From contig CAJTNR010000003.1 of the NCBI GenBank assembly GCA_910577635.1, positions 1 to 64,000 of the forward strand: a stretch of 64,000 nt of DNA, read 5' to 3'. Under the pieces are notes generated by a model. It did not search any database. It saw only the letters and a program-made list of their open reading frames with translations, and was not told the DNA's origin. The position numbers were made by a program, and so were the translations under genes. The DNA is from an uncultured Vampirovibrio sp. (GTDB lineage: Bacteria > Cyanobacteriota > Vampirovibrionia > Gastranaerophilales > Gastranaerophilaceae). The first letter of the stretch is position 1. Every line of letters starts with the position of its first letter. Positions 26,372 through 34,904 of the stretch are shown here, piece by piece.

Positions 26372-27044
26372 AATTCTAATAATCGCTCTAACACTGTTAA
26401 TCTCAGCTTCACATGCTGCTTATCAGCTCTATGCCGATAAAGACAGTGTTACAATTCCTTATGGAACAAAATTTGAGCTTCTTATGTCCGATTCAATGAC
26501 AACCAGAAGTGTTGAAGAAGGAGATATGTTTGAAGCCCGCTTAAAACAAGACCTTTATGTTAACAATAAACTTGTCCTGCCGCAGAATACTGTTTTTAGA
26601 GGAAGGGTTTCAGGAGTTAAACTATCGAAAACACTATCTCGTCCTGCGGTTCTGTATCTTAGTTTAGATCATTTGGTAACAAAACAGGGATTACAGCTTC
26701 CAATTCATTCAGGAATTGCAAGTGAGTTTCAATATATCCTAAAATCGGATGGTGCAATAACTACCAATGGAAACTACTTTAAGGCTGTTAACCGCGATTT
26801 AAAAAAAGCAGGTCAAATTGTTCCAAGGACAATTAACTGGGGCAAAACCTCAGGTGATGACCTTTTTGTCGGAGCGAAAGTTCTTTTTGTTCCTGTTGCT
26901 GCTCTGGGTGGATCTGTTGCTTGTGTCGGATCAGCTTTTTATAATACAATTGCCGATTTATTTAGAAGAGGCGATGAAATTATCATTAAAAAAGGCGATA
27001 GTTTTAATATAATTCTATTAGGTAATCTTGATGTCCCAATTTAG
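26358..27044 (+). CDS. Secreted or periplasmic beta-rich protein of unknown role
   Basis: Starting at the ATG at 26358, which has GAGG nine bases upstream, the 228-residue product has a good signal peptide (MKLFRILIIALTLLISASHA, cut likely after residue 20). The mature part alternates short strands: VTIPYGTKFELLMSDSMTTRSVEEGDMFEARLKQDLYVNNKLVLPQNTVFRGRV, a pattern like beta domains of envelope-spanning VirB10-type or peptidoglycan-associated proteins (IP-GT, then GD-F-A-L, then P--T-F-G-V). A hydrophobic segment near residues 170-200 (VLFVPVAALGGSVACVGSAFY) could be a membrane or glycine-rich hairpin. It overlaps YhaM by 14 bases and PncC by 14. I cannot name the family. Confidence 0.65.
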   Translation: MKLFRILIIALTLLISASHAAYQLYADKDSVTIPYGTKFELLMSDSMTTRSVEEGDMFEARLKQDLYVNNKLVLPQNTVFRGRVSGVKLSKTLSRPAVLYLSLDHLVTKQGLQLPIHSGIASEFQYILKSDGAITTNGNYFKAVNRDLKKAGQIVPRTINWGKTSGDDLFVGAKVLFVPVAALGGSVACVGSAFYNTIADLFRRGDEIIIKKGDSFNIILLGNLDVPI

Positions 27045-27534
27045 CAAAAAAGAGCTTTTGATTAAAATAAAAGAAATATTAACCAAAAATAATCTTTCCC
27101 TATCAACAGCAGAAAGCTGCACGGGTGGTTTAATAAGCTCTTATTTGACTGATATTGAAGGGGCGAGTCAGTTTATATATCAAAATTTTGTAACTTATTC
27201 AAATGATGCAAAAACCTGCTATTTAGGAGTTGATAAAGCTGTATTGGAAGAATTTGGAGCGGTTAGCAGCGAAGTTGCTTATCAAATGTCTTTAGGGTTG
27301 TTAAAACTTGCTGATTGTTCAATTGCAACAACAGGAATTTTAGGACCCTCAGGAGGAAGCAGGGAAAAACCTATTGGTCTTGTCTATATTTCACTTGGAT
27401 ATAAAGATAAGATTAAAGTTATAAAATATATTTCTAAAAAAGCTAATACTAATAATAGACATAAAATTAAAAAAGATATTGTCAGGCATTCTCTTTATGA
27501 ATTTTTAAACTTTTTAAAAAATACTCTTAATTGA
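27031..27534 (+). CDS. pncC: Nicotinamide-nucleotide amidase (CinA C-terminal family)
   Basis: A stand-alone 167-residue CinA-C domain: LSTAESCTGGLISSYLTDIEGASQFI near residue 20, FVTYSNDAKTCYLGV, FGAVSSEVAYQMSLGLL and GILGPSGGSREKPIGLVYISL. The catalytic serine is in AESCTGG. The enzyme removes the amide of nicotinamide mononucleotide, recycling NAD breakdown products. The ATG at 27031 follows a TTG at 27028; the ATG is chosen. It overlaps the preceding secreted-protein gene by 14 bases, and 41 bases separate it from the CpaE-like gene. Confidence 0.9.
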   Translation: MSQFSKKELLIKIKEILTKNNLSLSTAESCTGGLISSYLTDIEGASQFIYQNFVTYSNDAKTCYLGVDKAVLEEFGAVSSEVAYQMSLGLLKLADCSIATTGILGPSGGSREKPIGLVYISLGYKDKIKVIKYISKKANTNNRHKIKKDIVRHSLYEFLNFLKNTLN

Positions 27535-27575
27535 GTATATTTTTATTTCTATATATAAAATATAATAGAATTAAA

Positions 27576-28748
27576 ATGTTAAAAACAGTAGTAGTAGATA
27601 ATAATATTAATTCAAGAGAACTTATTTCTTCCTATCTTAAAGATTTTGAAGAAGTTGACTCTGTTTATTCTTTTGAGAGTTTTTCTGACTTTCAGGCAGA
27701 TATTAATGATATTGATTTAATTATTTTTGATGTATCTTCTGATAATTTTTCAGAAGTTATAAAAAAAGTAAGAATAATTAAAGAAAAAAACAAGCTCATC
27801 CACTTTATTGCAGTTTCATATGAAGTTAATTCCGAATTGGTTTCCAAGGTTTTAAAGGAAGATATTAAGGACTTTTTATTAAAACCTTTATTGGCAGATA
27901 TCCTAAGAGCTTCAATAAAAAAAATCAGCAATTTATCCGGTTTTTGTGCTAATACAATTTGTGTTTATTCACCTAAAGCTGCTTGCGGCAAGACTTCTTT
28001 AGCAATTAATCTATCTTATCAATTGTCAAGAGAAACAAAACAAAAAGTTTGTCTTGTGAATTTAAGTTTTCAATCAGGCGATATTGAAGCTTTTTTAGGT
28101 ATTCAATCTAGCCATTCTTTAGGTAATATGATTAATTCTTTGGAACATAAAAGTGAAAAAGAAGTTTTATCAATGATGCATAAGTATCAGGATTCATTGT
28201 ATATCCTATCTTTCAATGATTTTGAACCTGGGTTTAGAGCTAAAGAACAAGAAATCACAAAGCTTATTAATTCATTAAAAAATATTTTCCAATATATTGT
28301 AATTGATACTAATTCACTGTTAGATGAATCAACAATATCAATTCTTAATAATTCTGATTTGGTTCTTCTTTTATCAATGCTCAACCTTCCTTCAATAAGA
28401 AATACCCAGAATTGTTATCTTATGTTTGATAAATTGAATTATAATAAAACAAAAGTAAAATTGATAATTAATCGCTACATTGAAAACTCGGAAATTTCTC
28501 TTCAAGATGCACTTAAGACAATAGGAAAAGATGTGTTTGCAACAATTCCAAATAACTACTTAACATTAATTGATTCTTTTAATCTGGGCAAAAGCGTTCT
28601 TGAAACTAATCCGCAGTCTAATATTGCAAGAGCGTATAGGAATCTTTGCAATAAAATTTTGGATATTGATTTTCTAAATCTTAAATCATCAGCAAATCCT
28701 GCTTATAATCACGGTATTTTCAATTTACTTCGAAGAATGGGGGATTAA
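27576..28748 (+). CDS. CpaE-like protein: receiver-like domain plus MinD/ParA-type ATPase
   Basis: A 390-residue protein. Residues 1-115 look like an atypical response-regulator receiver (VVVDNNINSRELISSYL, IDLIIFDVSS, KDFLLKPLLADILRASI). Residues about 125-390 resemble the SIMIBI ATPase of CpaE/TadZ: CVYSPKAACGKTSLAINLSYQL near residue 128, VCLVNLSFQSGDIEAFLG, YIVIDTNSLLDESTISIL, and DVFATIPNNYLTLIDSFNLGKSV. The usual deviant Walker A KGGxGKT reads KAACGKT. CpaE proteins help place Tad pili. No other tad gene is nearby except the degenerate CpaF-like gene that begins one base after its stop. The start at 27576 is the first ATG in frame. Confidence 0.75.
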   Translation: MLKTVVVDNNINSRELISSYLKDFEEVDSVYSFESFSDFQADINDIDLIIFDVSSDNFSEVIKKVRIIKEKNKLIHFIAVSYEVNSELVSKVLKEDIKDFLLKPLLADILRASIKKISNLSGFCANTICVYSPKAACGKTSLAINLSYQLSRETKQKVCLVNLSFQSGDIEAFLGIQSSHSLGNMINSLEHKSEKEVLSMMHKYQDSLYILSFNDFEPGFRAKEQEITKLINSLKNIFQYIVIDTNSLLDESTISILNNSDLVLLLSMLNLPSIRNTQNCYLMFDKLNYNKTKVKLIINRYIENSEISLQDALKTIGKDVFATIPNNYLTLIDSFNLGKSVLETNPQSNIARAYRNLCNKILDIDFLNLKSSANPAYNHGIFNLLRRMGD

Positions 28749-30020
28749 ATGTCACTTAAAGATAGATTAAGAAAAGAAATTAAAAAAAAGGAACTAAGGG
28801 CATATGTTCCTGAAAATAATGCAGCTGAATTCATCGGTTTAGGAGTCCTTGAGCCCTTGATAGCAGAACCTTTAATTAATTCTGTTTATGTTAATGGCGC
28901 GAAAAATGTTTATATTCAAAGAAAAGGTGTTGTTATGCAATCAACAGTCACTTTTCGAGATAATGTTCAATTAGAGAATCTGGTTAAAAAAGTCACAGCT
29001 AATATTGGAGTTCAATTGGACGATAAGAATCCTTATGTTGAATTCAATCACAGATTAGGGGTCAATGTTGCAATGACCTTACCTCCTTTATCTAATAATG
29101 CTATGATTTTTATTAAAAACTATAGTGATAATTTTGCAAACTTTAAAACTTTAACTGATGAAAGAAGCGTTTCTAAAGAAATTGCGATGTTTTTAGAAGC
29201 AACAACTTATATAGAAGGCTCAATTATAATTGCAGGAAAAAAAGACACCCTAAAAACAACGCTTTTAAGTGCTCTGGCTAAAAAAGTTACGCCAAAAGAC
29301 AGATACTTTCTGTTTGATTACAAACAGGAGCTAAAATTCGAGGAATCTTACTATACAACTTTTGATTTTTCTTCTTTTAAAGATTCAGCGCAGAAACAAG
29401 CTTTAATTAGTTCTCTTTTTGCTTCTAATCCTTCAAGAGTTTTTGTTAACAGTGCAAAAGATGATCTTGTATACTTTGTATCAGAAGCGCTAAGCGGCTA
29501 CAACAATCTTATTGTAACCTTAGAAGCTTCAAATAAACAAGAAGCTCTTGACAGAATCATTGATTCAATTCTTGAAAACAAGCCTTATTTGCATTATCAG
29601 GATGCAAAAAAACTGGCTTGTTCAATTTTCAAACTAATAATTTTTGTTGATACCAATGAAATCGGACAAAGAAAAGTTAGTTCAGTTTCTGAAATTGATA
29701 ATGATTGTGAAATTAATGATATTTTCTATCTTGGTGATGTTAAAGAACACGTTTCAAGCGGTTTTGTTCCCGATTTTTATGAACAAATAAAAGAAAGCTC
29801 TCTTTTAATCGGGTCTAATATCTTTGATTCAAGTTATATTCATACTTATACCCAGGTTTTTGAAGAAGATTTAAACGAGAATAAAAAGAATATCGATATC
29901 TTAAAAAAATTCAAGAAAAAATCGACTGTTGAAGAACTAAAAGAAGATGAAATTACAGAACAAGACTATCTGGAGTTTTTAGGTGATGATACAGAACAAA
30001 TCGATGTTGAAGACTTATGA
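28749..30020 (+). CDS. CpaF-like secretion ATPase homologue, degenerate and probably inactive
   Basis: The 423-residue product follows the CpaF/VirB11 plan: LGVLEPLIAEPLINSVYVNGAKNVYIQRKG near residue 30, a second N-terminal region with FNHRLGVNVAMTLPPLS, then an ATPase-like domain from residue 155. The expected GPTGSGKTT loop is IIIAGKKDTLKTTLLSAL, with Leu for the Gly before Lys. The Walker B/glutamate region (usually RIIVGEVRG) reads RVFVNSAKDD. An acidic C-terminal tail is present (EELKEDEITEQDYLEFLGDDTEQIDVEDL). I infer a regulatory or structural role rather than ATP-driven assembly. It is one base behind CpaE and overlaps ribD by 17 bases. Confidence 0.65.
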   Translation: MSLKDRLRKEIKKKELRAYVPENNAAEFIGLGVLEPLIAEPLINSVYVNGAKNVYIQRKGVVMQSTVTFRDNVQLENLVKKVTANIGVQLDDKNPYVEFNHRLGVNVAMTLPPLSNNAMIFIKNYSDNFANFKTLTDERSVSKEIAMFLEATTYIEGSIIIAGKKDTLKTTLLSALAKKVTPKDRYFLFDYKQELKFEESYYTTFDFSSFKDSAQKQALISSLFASNPSRVFVNSAKDDLVYFVSEALSGYNNLIVTLEASNKQEALDRIIDSILENKPYLHYQDAKKLACSIFKLIIFVDTNEIGQRKVSSVSEIDNDCEINDIFYLGDVKEHVSSGFVPDFYEQIKESSLLIGSNIFDSSYIHTYTQVFEEDLNENKKNIDILKKFKKKSTVEELKEDEITEQDYLEFLGDDTEQIDVEDL

Positions 30021-31071
30021 AAAACTAATGAAGAAGTGTTTTAGTCTTGCTCTTCAATCCGGTGGTAAAAATATTCCCAATCCTTATGTCGGTGCTGTTG
30101 TTTATGATGAAAAAAATGATAAGATAATAAGTTTTGGCTATCATAAACTCTTTGGAGCTCCCCATGCCGAGGTTGAAGCAATTAGAAAAGCAAAAAATAA
30201 AACAAAAGGTAAAACTTTAGTTGTTAATCTTGAACCCTGCTCGCATTATGGAAAAACGCCTCCTTGTGCTGATTTAATTATTGAATCAGGCTTTAAAAAA
30301 GTTGTAGTTGGCTGTTTGGATCCTAATCCCAAGGTGTCAGGCAGGGGTATAAAAAAACTAAAAGAAGCAGGAATTGAAGTAATAACAGGAGTTTTAGAAG
30401 AACAAGCAAAAGAGCTGAATAGAGTTTTTATAAAAAATATTACAACAAAAACTCCATACATAATGCTAAAAACAGCAGTTACTCTGGATTCCAGGATTGC
30501 AACCAAAGAAAAAAAATCAAAGTGGATAACAAACGATAAAGCAAGAATTGAAGTACAAAAACTAAGAAGTTCTTATCAGGCAATAATGTCTGCTTCAGGG
30601 ACAATATTAACTGATAATCCAATGTTGAATGTTAGAATTAAGAATAAAAAAAATCCAGCTCGAATAATATTTGACCCTAATAATAAAATTCCTCTTAACT
30701 ATAATGTTTTTAATAATGATAAAACAAGAATAATCCTTGTTAACAATTCAGATATCAAAGTTAGAGAAGGTATTGAAAAAATTCCTTTTGAGGGGTTTTT
30801 AGAACTTTTTCAAAGTTTATATAGAATGGGTATTTGTTCAATCATGGTTGAAGCAGGGGCTGGGTTTTGTACTCAGTTGTTTAAGCATTCTTTGGTTGAT
30901 GAAATTAATCAGTTTATTGCTCCTAAAATCTTTGGATCAGGACCTTGTTTTGTTGAAGGTTTAGATACAAAAGAAATTGTTGATTGTATTGAACTTGAAA
31001 AAACTAAAATTAAAAAAATAGGGGATAATTTTTTAATTAATGGTAGAATTAAAAAAAAAGGAAGTTTTTAA
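30004..31071 (+). CDS. ribD: Bifunctional riboflavin biosynthesis deaminase/reductase
   Basis: A 355-residue RibD. The N-terminal deaminase has NPYVGAVVYDE, the zinc-site GAPHAEVEAI, and LEPCSHYGKTPPCADLII with its two zinc cysteines. The C-terminal reductase begins TPYIMLKTAVTLDSRIAT near residue 150 and includes SSYQAIMSASGTILTDNPMLNVR and MVEAGAGFCTQLF. It converts diaminohydroxyphosphoribosylaminopyrimidine to the ribitylamino-uracil precursor in two steps. The start is set at ATG 30004; one at 30028 is also possible. It overlaps the CpaF-like gene and shares one base with aroQ; the rest of the rib operon is not here. Confidence 0.93.
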   Translation: MLKTYEKLMKKCFSLALQSGGKNIPNPYVGAVVYDEKNDKIISFGYHKLFGAPHAEVEAIRKAKNKTKGKTLVVNLEPCSHYGKTPPCADLIIESGFKKVVVGCLDPNPKVSGRGIKKLKEAGIEVITGVLEEQAKELNRVFIKNITTKTPYIMLKTAVTLDSRIATKEKKSKWITNDKARIEVQKLRSSYQAIMSASGTILTDNPMLNVRIKNKKNPARIIFDPNNKIPLNYNVFNNDKTRIILVNNSDIKVREGIEKIPFEGFLELFQSLYRMGICSIMVEAGAGFCTQLFKHSLVDEINQFIAPKIFGSGPCFVEGLDTKEIVDCIELEKTKIKKIGDNFLINGRIKKKGSF

Positions 31072-31517
31072 TGAAAATTTTAGTAATTAATGGACCTAAC
31101 ATCAACCTATTAGGCACAAGAGAACCTCAAATCTATGGTTATACAACACTTGATGATATTAATCAGGAATTAGTTGAGTATTCAAAAACTTTTTTAGAAG
31201 ATAAAATTGAGCTTGTTTTTTTTCAATCCAATATTGAAGGAGAGATTGTTAATAAAATTCAGCAAAGTTCTCAATTTGAAGGTTTAATAATTAACCCTGC
31301 AGCTTATACCCATACAAGTATTGCAATAGCAGATGCTATTAAAGCTGTTGGAATCGCTGCTGTTGAAGTTCACTTATCCAATGTTTCAACAAGGGAAGAT
31401 TATAGAAAAATTTCCTATGTATCAGATAGCTGCATAGGAGTTGTTGCGGGATTTAAAAAAGACAGCTATAAAATGGCTTTATTGGGTTTATATAATTATG
31501 TCAAGGAAAGAATTTGA
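31071..31517 (+). CDS. aroQ: Type II 3-dehydroquinate dehydratase
   Basis: A 148-residue type II dehydroquinase: VINGPNINLLGTREPQIYG at the N-terminus, FFQSNIEGEIVNKIQ, LIINPAAYTHTSIAIADAIKAV with the catalytic histidine, and VEVHLSNVSTREDYRKISYVSD. It removes water from 3-dehydroquinate in the shikimate pathway. It starts on the last base of ribD and overlaps thiL by 20 bases, so it lies in a tightly coupled vitamin/aromatic/isoprenoid operon. Confidence 0.95.
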   Translation: MKILVINGPNINLLGTREPQIYGYTTLDDINQELVEYSKTFLEDKIELVFFQSNIEGEIVNKIQQSSQFEGLIINPAAYTHTSIAIADAIKAVGIAAVEVHLSNVSTREDYRKISYVSDSCIGVVAGFKKDSYKMALLGLYNYVKERI

Positions 31518-32370
31518 GTTTTTAAATATCATTAATAATACGTTAAAATCTCCTTATTTAGGTGATGATTGTGCATATTTAGAGGATTTTAATCTTGTTT
31601 TATCAAGCGATTGTTTAATTGAAGATATCCATTTTAAACAATCCTATATGGCCCCTCAAGAAATTGCAAGAAAAGCTCTTTTGGTAAATATTTCTGACAT
31701 TCTGGCATCAGGCGCTAAACCTCGGTTTGTTTCAATTACCTTAGCAGGGAAACTTAACAGCAGTTTTATTTGTGACTTTTATAAGGAAGTAAAAAAAACT
31801 ACACAAGAATTTGATATTGAAGTAATCGGGGGGGATTTATCGAATGCATCTAAACTTTGTATATCAATTACAATTCTAGGACAAACAAAAAACAGAAGAA
31901 TTTCATCAAGAAAAAATGCCTGCAATAATTATATTGTAGCAGCTATAGGAGAATTTGGCTCAAGCGCTCAAGGCTTGTTTGATTTATCCAAAGGGATCAA
32001 TAATAACTATTATATTAACTATCATAAAAATCCTCCTCTTTATCCTTTAATTAGTGAACAAATTGCAAAAACAACAAAACACCCCTATGCAATGATGGAT
32101 TCATCAGATGGATTATGCGATTGTTTGTATCAAATTTCAACTCAATCAAAAGTAAGGATTGAAGTTGAATACGATAGAATTCCTAAAAAAACTGATAATA
32201 AAGATTTTGTCTTATTTGGAGGTGAGGATTATTCTTTAGTTGTTTGTTTAGATGAATCCGACTATAAAAATATTCAGGGGCTTGAAAAAATCGGGGTTTG
32301 TTCTATAGGATCCGGTGTTTATGTCGATAAAAAGGAGCTTTGCTATAATGGATTCAACCATTTCAACTAG
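31498..32370 (+). CDS. thiL: Thiamine-monophosphate kinase
   Basis: The 290-residue product carries the ThiL motifs: LGDDCAYL near residue 22, VLSSDCLIEDIHF, ARKALLVNISDILASGAKPRFVSITLA, IEVIGGDLSNASKLCISITILG, AMMDSSDGLCDCLYQIS and FGGEDYSLVVCL. These form the ATP and magnesium sites of the PurM-type fold that phosphorylates thiamine phosphate to the diphosphate. Somewhat shorter than the usual 320 residues. ATG at 31498 lies inside aroQ; its 3' end overlaps ispD by 23 bases. Confidence 0.92.
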   Translation: MSRKEFEFLNIINNTLKSPYLGDDCAYLEDFNLVLSSDCLIEDIHFKQSYMAPQEIARKALLVNISDILASGAKPRFVSITLAGKLNSSFICDFYKEVKKTTQEFDIEVIGGDLSNASKLCISITILGQTKNRRISSRKNACNNYIVAAIGEFGSSAQGLFDLSKGINNNYYINYHKNPPLYPLISEQIAKTTKHPYAMMDSSDGLCDCLYQISTQSKVRIEVEYDRIPKKTDNKDFVLFGGEDYSLVVCLDESDYKNIQGLEKIGVCSIGSGVYVDKKELCYNGFNHFN

Positions 32371-32986
32371 TGCAATAATTACAGCAGGAGGACTATCTCA
32401 AAGATTTGGCTCCAATAAACTTCTTGAACTTATTAATGACAAGACAGTTATTGAAACTACAATTCTTAAGTTTATTAATCTGGTTGATGAAATTGTAATT
32501 CCTGCCGGTTTTGAAGTTAAAGAGTTTTTGAATCAATCAGGGATTTGTTTAGATAAGATTAAATTTGCACCCCCGGGTAATACCCGTCAGGAAAGTGTTT
32601 ATAGCGCACTTATGGTTTGTTCTAATCCTAAAAATGTTCTAATACACGATGGAGCCCGCCCTTTTGTGAAGTGCGAAACAATAAAAAAAGTTATTGATAA
32701 GCTGCGCTGTAAAAAAGCAGTCATAGCAGGATTCTATGCGATTGATACAATAAAAGAAGTTGAAAAAGGAAAAGTTATTAAGACACTTGATAGAAAACGA
32801 ATTTTTCAAACTCAAACACCGCAGGGCTTTGATTATCAATTAATTAAAAAAATTCATTTGCTCTGTAAAGATAACCCTGTTTTTACAGATGACAGCTCAA
32901 TGCTAGAAGCCTATGGAGCTGAGGTTTTTGTGGTTGAAGATTCAAGAGCGAATATTAAAATTACCAATAAAGAAGACTTACTATAA
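32348..32986 (+). CDS. ispD: 2-C-methyl-D-erythritol 4-phosphate cytidylyltransferase
   Basis: A 212-residue IspD: SAIITAGGLSQRFGSNKLLELI at the N-terminus, RQESVYSAL, VLIHDGARPFV, AIDTIKEV, RKRIFQTQTPQGF and DDSSMLEAYGAEVFVVEDSRANIKITNKEDL at the end. It makes CDP-methylerythritol in the MEP isoprenoid pathway. AAGGAG sits 8-13 bases before the ATG at 32348, inside thiL. It supplies isoprenoid precursors that the UbiA enzyme of the operon at 3-11 kb may use. Confidence 0.93.
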   Translation: MDSTISTSAIITAGGLSQRFGSNKLLELINDKTVIETTILKFINLVDEIVIPAGFEVKEFLNQSGICLDKIKFAPPGNTRQESVYSALMVCSNPKNVLIHDGARPFVKCETIKKVIDKLRCKKAVIAGFYAIDTIKEVEKGKVIKTLDRKRIFQTQTPQGFDYQLIKKIHLLCKDNPVFTDDSSMLEAYGAEVFVVEDSRANIKITNKEDLL

Positions 32987-33079
32987 AAGGTAATTGTTAC
33001 TAGTACGTTAGCATATTTAAAAACACTATTAAATATTTTAGAGTATATAAAGACATTAAAATATTGTATGGAGTTTTTT

Positions 33080-33388
33080 ATGCTGATTGATAAAAAATTT
33101 AGTCAAGACAAACAATACTTTTGTACAGAATTCAAAAACGTTGCTAAAGAGATAATACCCTGGCTTGAAAACTTAGCATGGGAATACCGCTGCTCAATTG
33201 AGAAAAAAGAGTGGAAAAGTAAATACAATAATTATGTAATTTATGATTATGAACCTTTCTGCTCTGATGGTTTTGAAATCAATTTGACTCTAAGTTCAAG
33301 GAGAAACGAATATTTGAATTTTGTTCGATACTTATATGAAAACAAAGTTCAAACTATTGGATACTTAAAGTCCTGTTTAACTCTTTAG
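33080..33388 (+). CDS. Small unknown protein
   Basis: A 102-residue protein with no family known to me. Start chosen at ATG 33080 because GGAG lies five bases upstream; an ATG four codons earlier overlaps that signal. The sequence has several aromatic and charged residues (EIIPWLENLAWEYRCSIEKKEWKSKYNNYVIYDYEPFCSDGFEINL) suggesting a compact alpha/beta fold. It is convergent with radA, overlapping it by four bases at the stops. Confidence 0.65.
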   Translation: MLIDKKFSQDKQYFCTEFKNVAKEIIPWLENLAWEYRCSIEKKEWKSKYNNYVIYDYEPFCSDGFEINLTLSSRRNEYLNFVRYLYENKVQTIGYLKSCLTL

Positions 33389-34782
33389 TTTTGTTTTAAT
33401 CCCTGTATAATTGCATCTGTTAGTTTTGTCACTTGTTTAATTAGAATCCCTGTCTCTTTAATTTTTTCATAGGTCCTTTCATTAACTTTTGGTATTATTG
33501 CCTTTTGGAAGCCCAGTTTCTGGGCTTCTTTTAGTCTTCTTTCGATATTATTAACATATCTTATTTCACCTAATAATCCAATTTCACCAATTATAACAGT
33601 ATTAGGATTAATTGGAATGTCTCTTATTGAACTTATAATTGCAAGTGCTAAAGCAAGGTCATAACCGGGTTCAATTATCCCAATTCCACCGACAACATTA
33701 ACATAAACATCTTGTTTAGATAAATTAAGCCCGACTTTTTTTTCTAAAACCGCTAAAACCTGTAAAACCCTGTTGTATTCAAGACCGACTGCAACTCTTC
33801 TGGGGTTTGTGTAGTTGGTTGACCCTACCAGTGCCTGAATTTCATGCAAAAACACCCTGCTTCCCTCACAAGTTGCAACCCTAGCACTTCCTGGGGCATC
33901 AGCAGGTCCTTCAAGAAGCATTTGATTAGGACTTATAATTTCAACAAGACCTTCATCTTCCATTCTAAAAACACCAAGTTCTGAAATTGTTCCGAATCGG
34001 TTTTTGATGCATCTTAGGATTCTATATTGCTTGTATTTATCTCCTTCAAAGTTAATTACAGTATCAACCATATGCTCTAAAACCTTGGGACCTGCGATAT
34101 TTCCTTCTTTTGTAACATGGCCTATAATTATTGTTGTAATATTTCTTTGTTTAGCAATTCTCATTAAGACATTGGTGCATTCTCTAATTTGTGAAACACT
34201 TCCTGATCCTGAAGCAACAGATGCGCAAAAAACACTCTGAATACTATCAACAATTAAAAAATCCGGTTTAATTTTATCGATTTGATTAATAACCTCATCA
34301 ATACAGGTTTGATTGGTTAAATAAAGATTATCAGGTTCGACTCCTAATCGTTTTGCTCTTAGTTTTACCTGAAGGGGTGATTCTTCAGCGCAGACATATA
34401 GAACTTTGAGCTTTTTTTGATTAAGTTCAATTTCACATATACTTTTTGTTGTCTGTAAAACCAGAGTACTTTTTCCAATGCCCGGGTCTCCTGCTAAAAG
34501 CAGGAGCGAACCTTGAACAAATCCTCCGCCTAAGACTCTATCAAGTTCTTCAATATTGCTCTTGAATCTGGTTTTTTCATCAAGTTCAATATCTTTAATA
34601 GTTGAAATTTTTACTTCTCCTTCAATTAAATTTGAAGGTCTTGAAGAATCAGCTTTTGTAATATTTGTCGTAGTTTCTTCTATAAAAGTTCCAAATTGAT
34701 TGCACTCAGGGCATCTTCCTAAGTACGAAACAGTTTCATATCCGCAGTTTTGACAAACCCATTTTGATTTTACTTTTGCCAT
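33385..34782 (-). CDS. radA: DNA repair protein RadA (Sms)
   Basis: A 465-residue RadA with the N-terminal zinc finger (WVCQNCGYETVSYLGRCPEC), the RecA-like core (LLLLAGDPGIGKSTLVLQT near residue 93, FLIVDSIQSVF), the family KNRFG motif (IKNRFGTISELGVF), and the C-terminal Lon-like domain (VNVVGGIGIIEPGYDLALALAIISS). RadA is a hexameric branch-migration helicase used in recombinational repair. It starts divergently from the 1232-residue gene. Confidence 0.95.
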   Translation of the reverse strand: MAKVKSKWVCQNCGYETVSYLGRCPECNQFGTFIEETTTNITKADSSRPSNLIEGEVKISTIKDIELDEKTRFKSNIEELDRVLGGGFVQGSLLLLAGDPGIGKSTLVLQTTKSICEIELNQKKLKVLYVCAEESPLQVKLRAKRLGVEPDNLYLTNQTCIDEVINQIDKIKPDFLIVDSIQSVFCASVASGSGSVSQIRECTNVLMRIAKQRNITTIIIGHVTKEGNIAGPKVLEHMVDTVINFEGDKYKQYRILRCIKNRFGTISELGVFRMEDEGLVEIISPNQMLLEGPADAPGSARVATCEGSRVFLHEIQALVGSTNYTNPRRVAVGLEYNRVLQVLAVLEKKVGLNLSKQDVYVNVVGGIGIIEPGYDLALALAIISSIRDIPINPNTVIIGEIGLLGEIRYVNNIERRLKEAQKLGFQKAIIPKVNERTYEKIKETGILIKQVTKLTDAIIQGLKQN

Positions 34783-34840
34783 AAATTAATTATAGAAAAT
34801 ACGTAAATATTTGTAAAGTTTTACTCAACTTTTCTTAAGA

Positions 34841-34869
34841 TTGGAAAAAATTAGTCCGATAAATATATA
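34841..34869 (+). promoter_or_regulatory. Possible promoter of the 1232-residue protein gene
   Basis: TTGGAA at 34841-34846 and TATATA at 34864-34869 are 17 bases apart (each four of six against consensus), 35 bases before the chosen ATG. GGGAA at 34891-34895 can serve as ribosome binding site. Confidence 0.4.
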
Positions 34870-34904
34870 AAAACTTGGTTAATAAGAAAAGGGAACAAAC
34901 CAAA

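Noticed and set aside
27561..27566. TATAAT just ahead of the CpaE-like start as a separate promoter
   Set aside because: No -35 hexamer at acceptable spacing; TATAAT is frequent in this AT-rich DNA.
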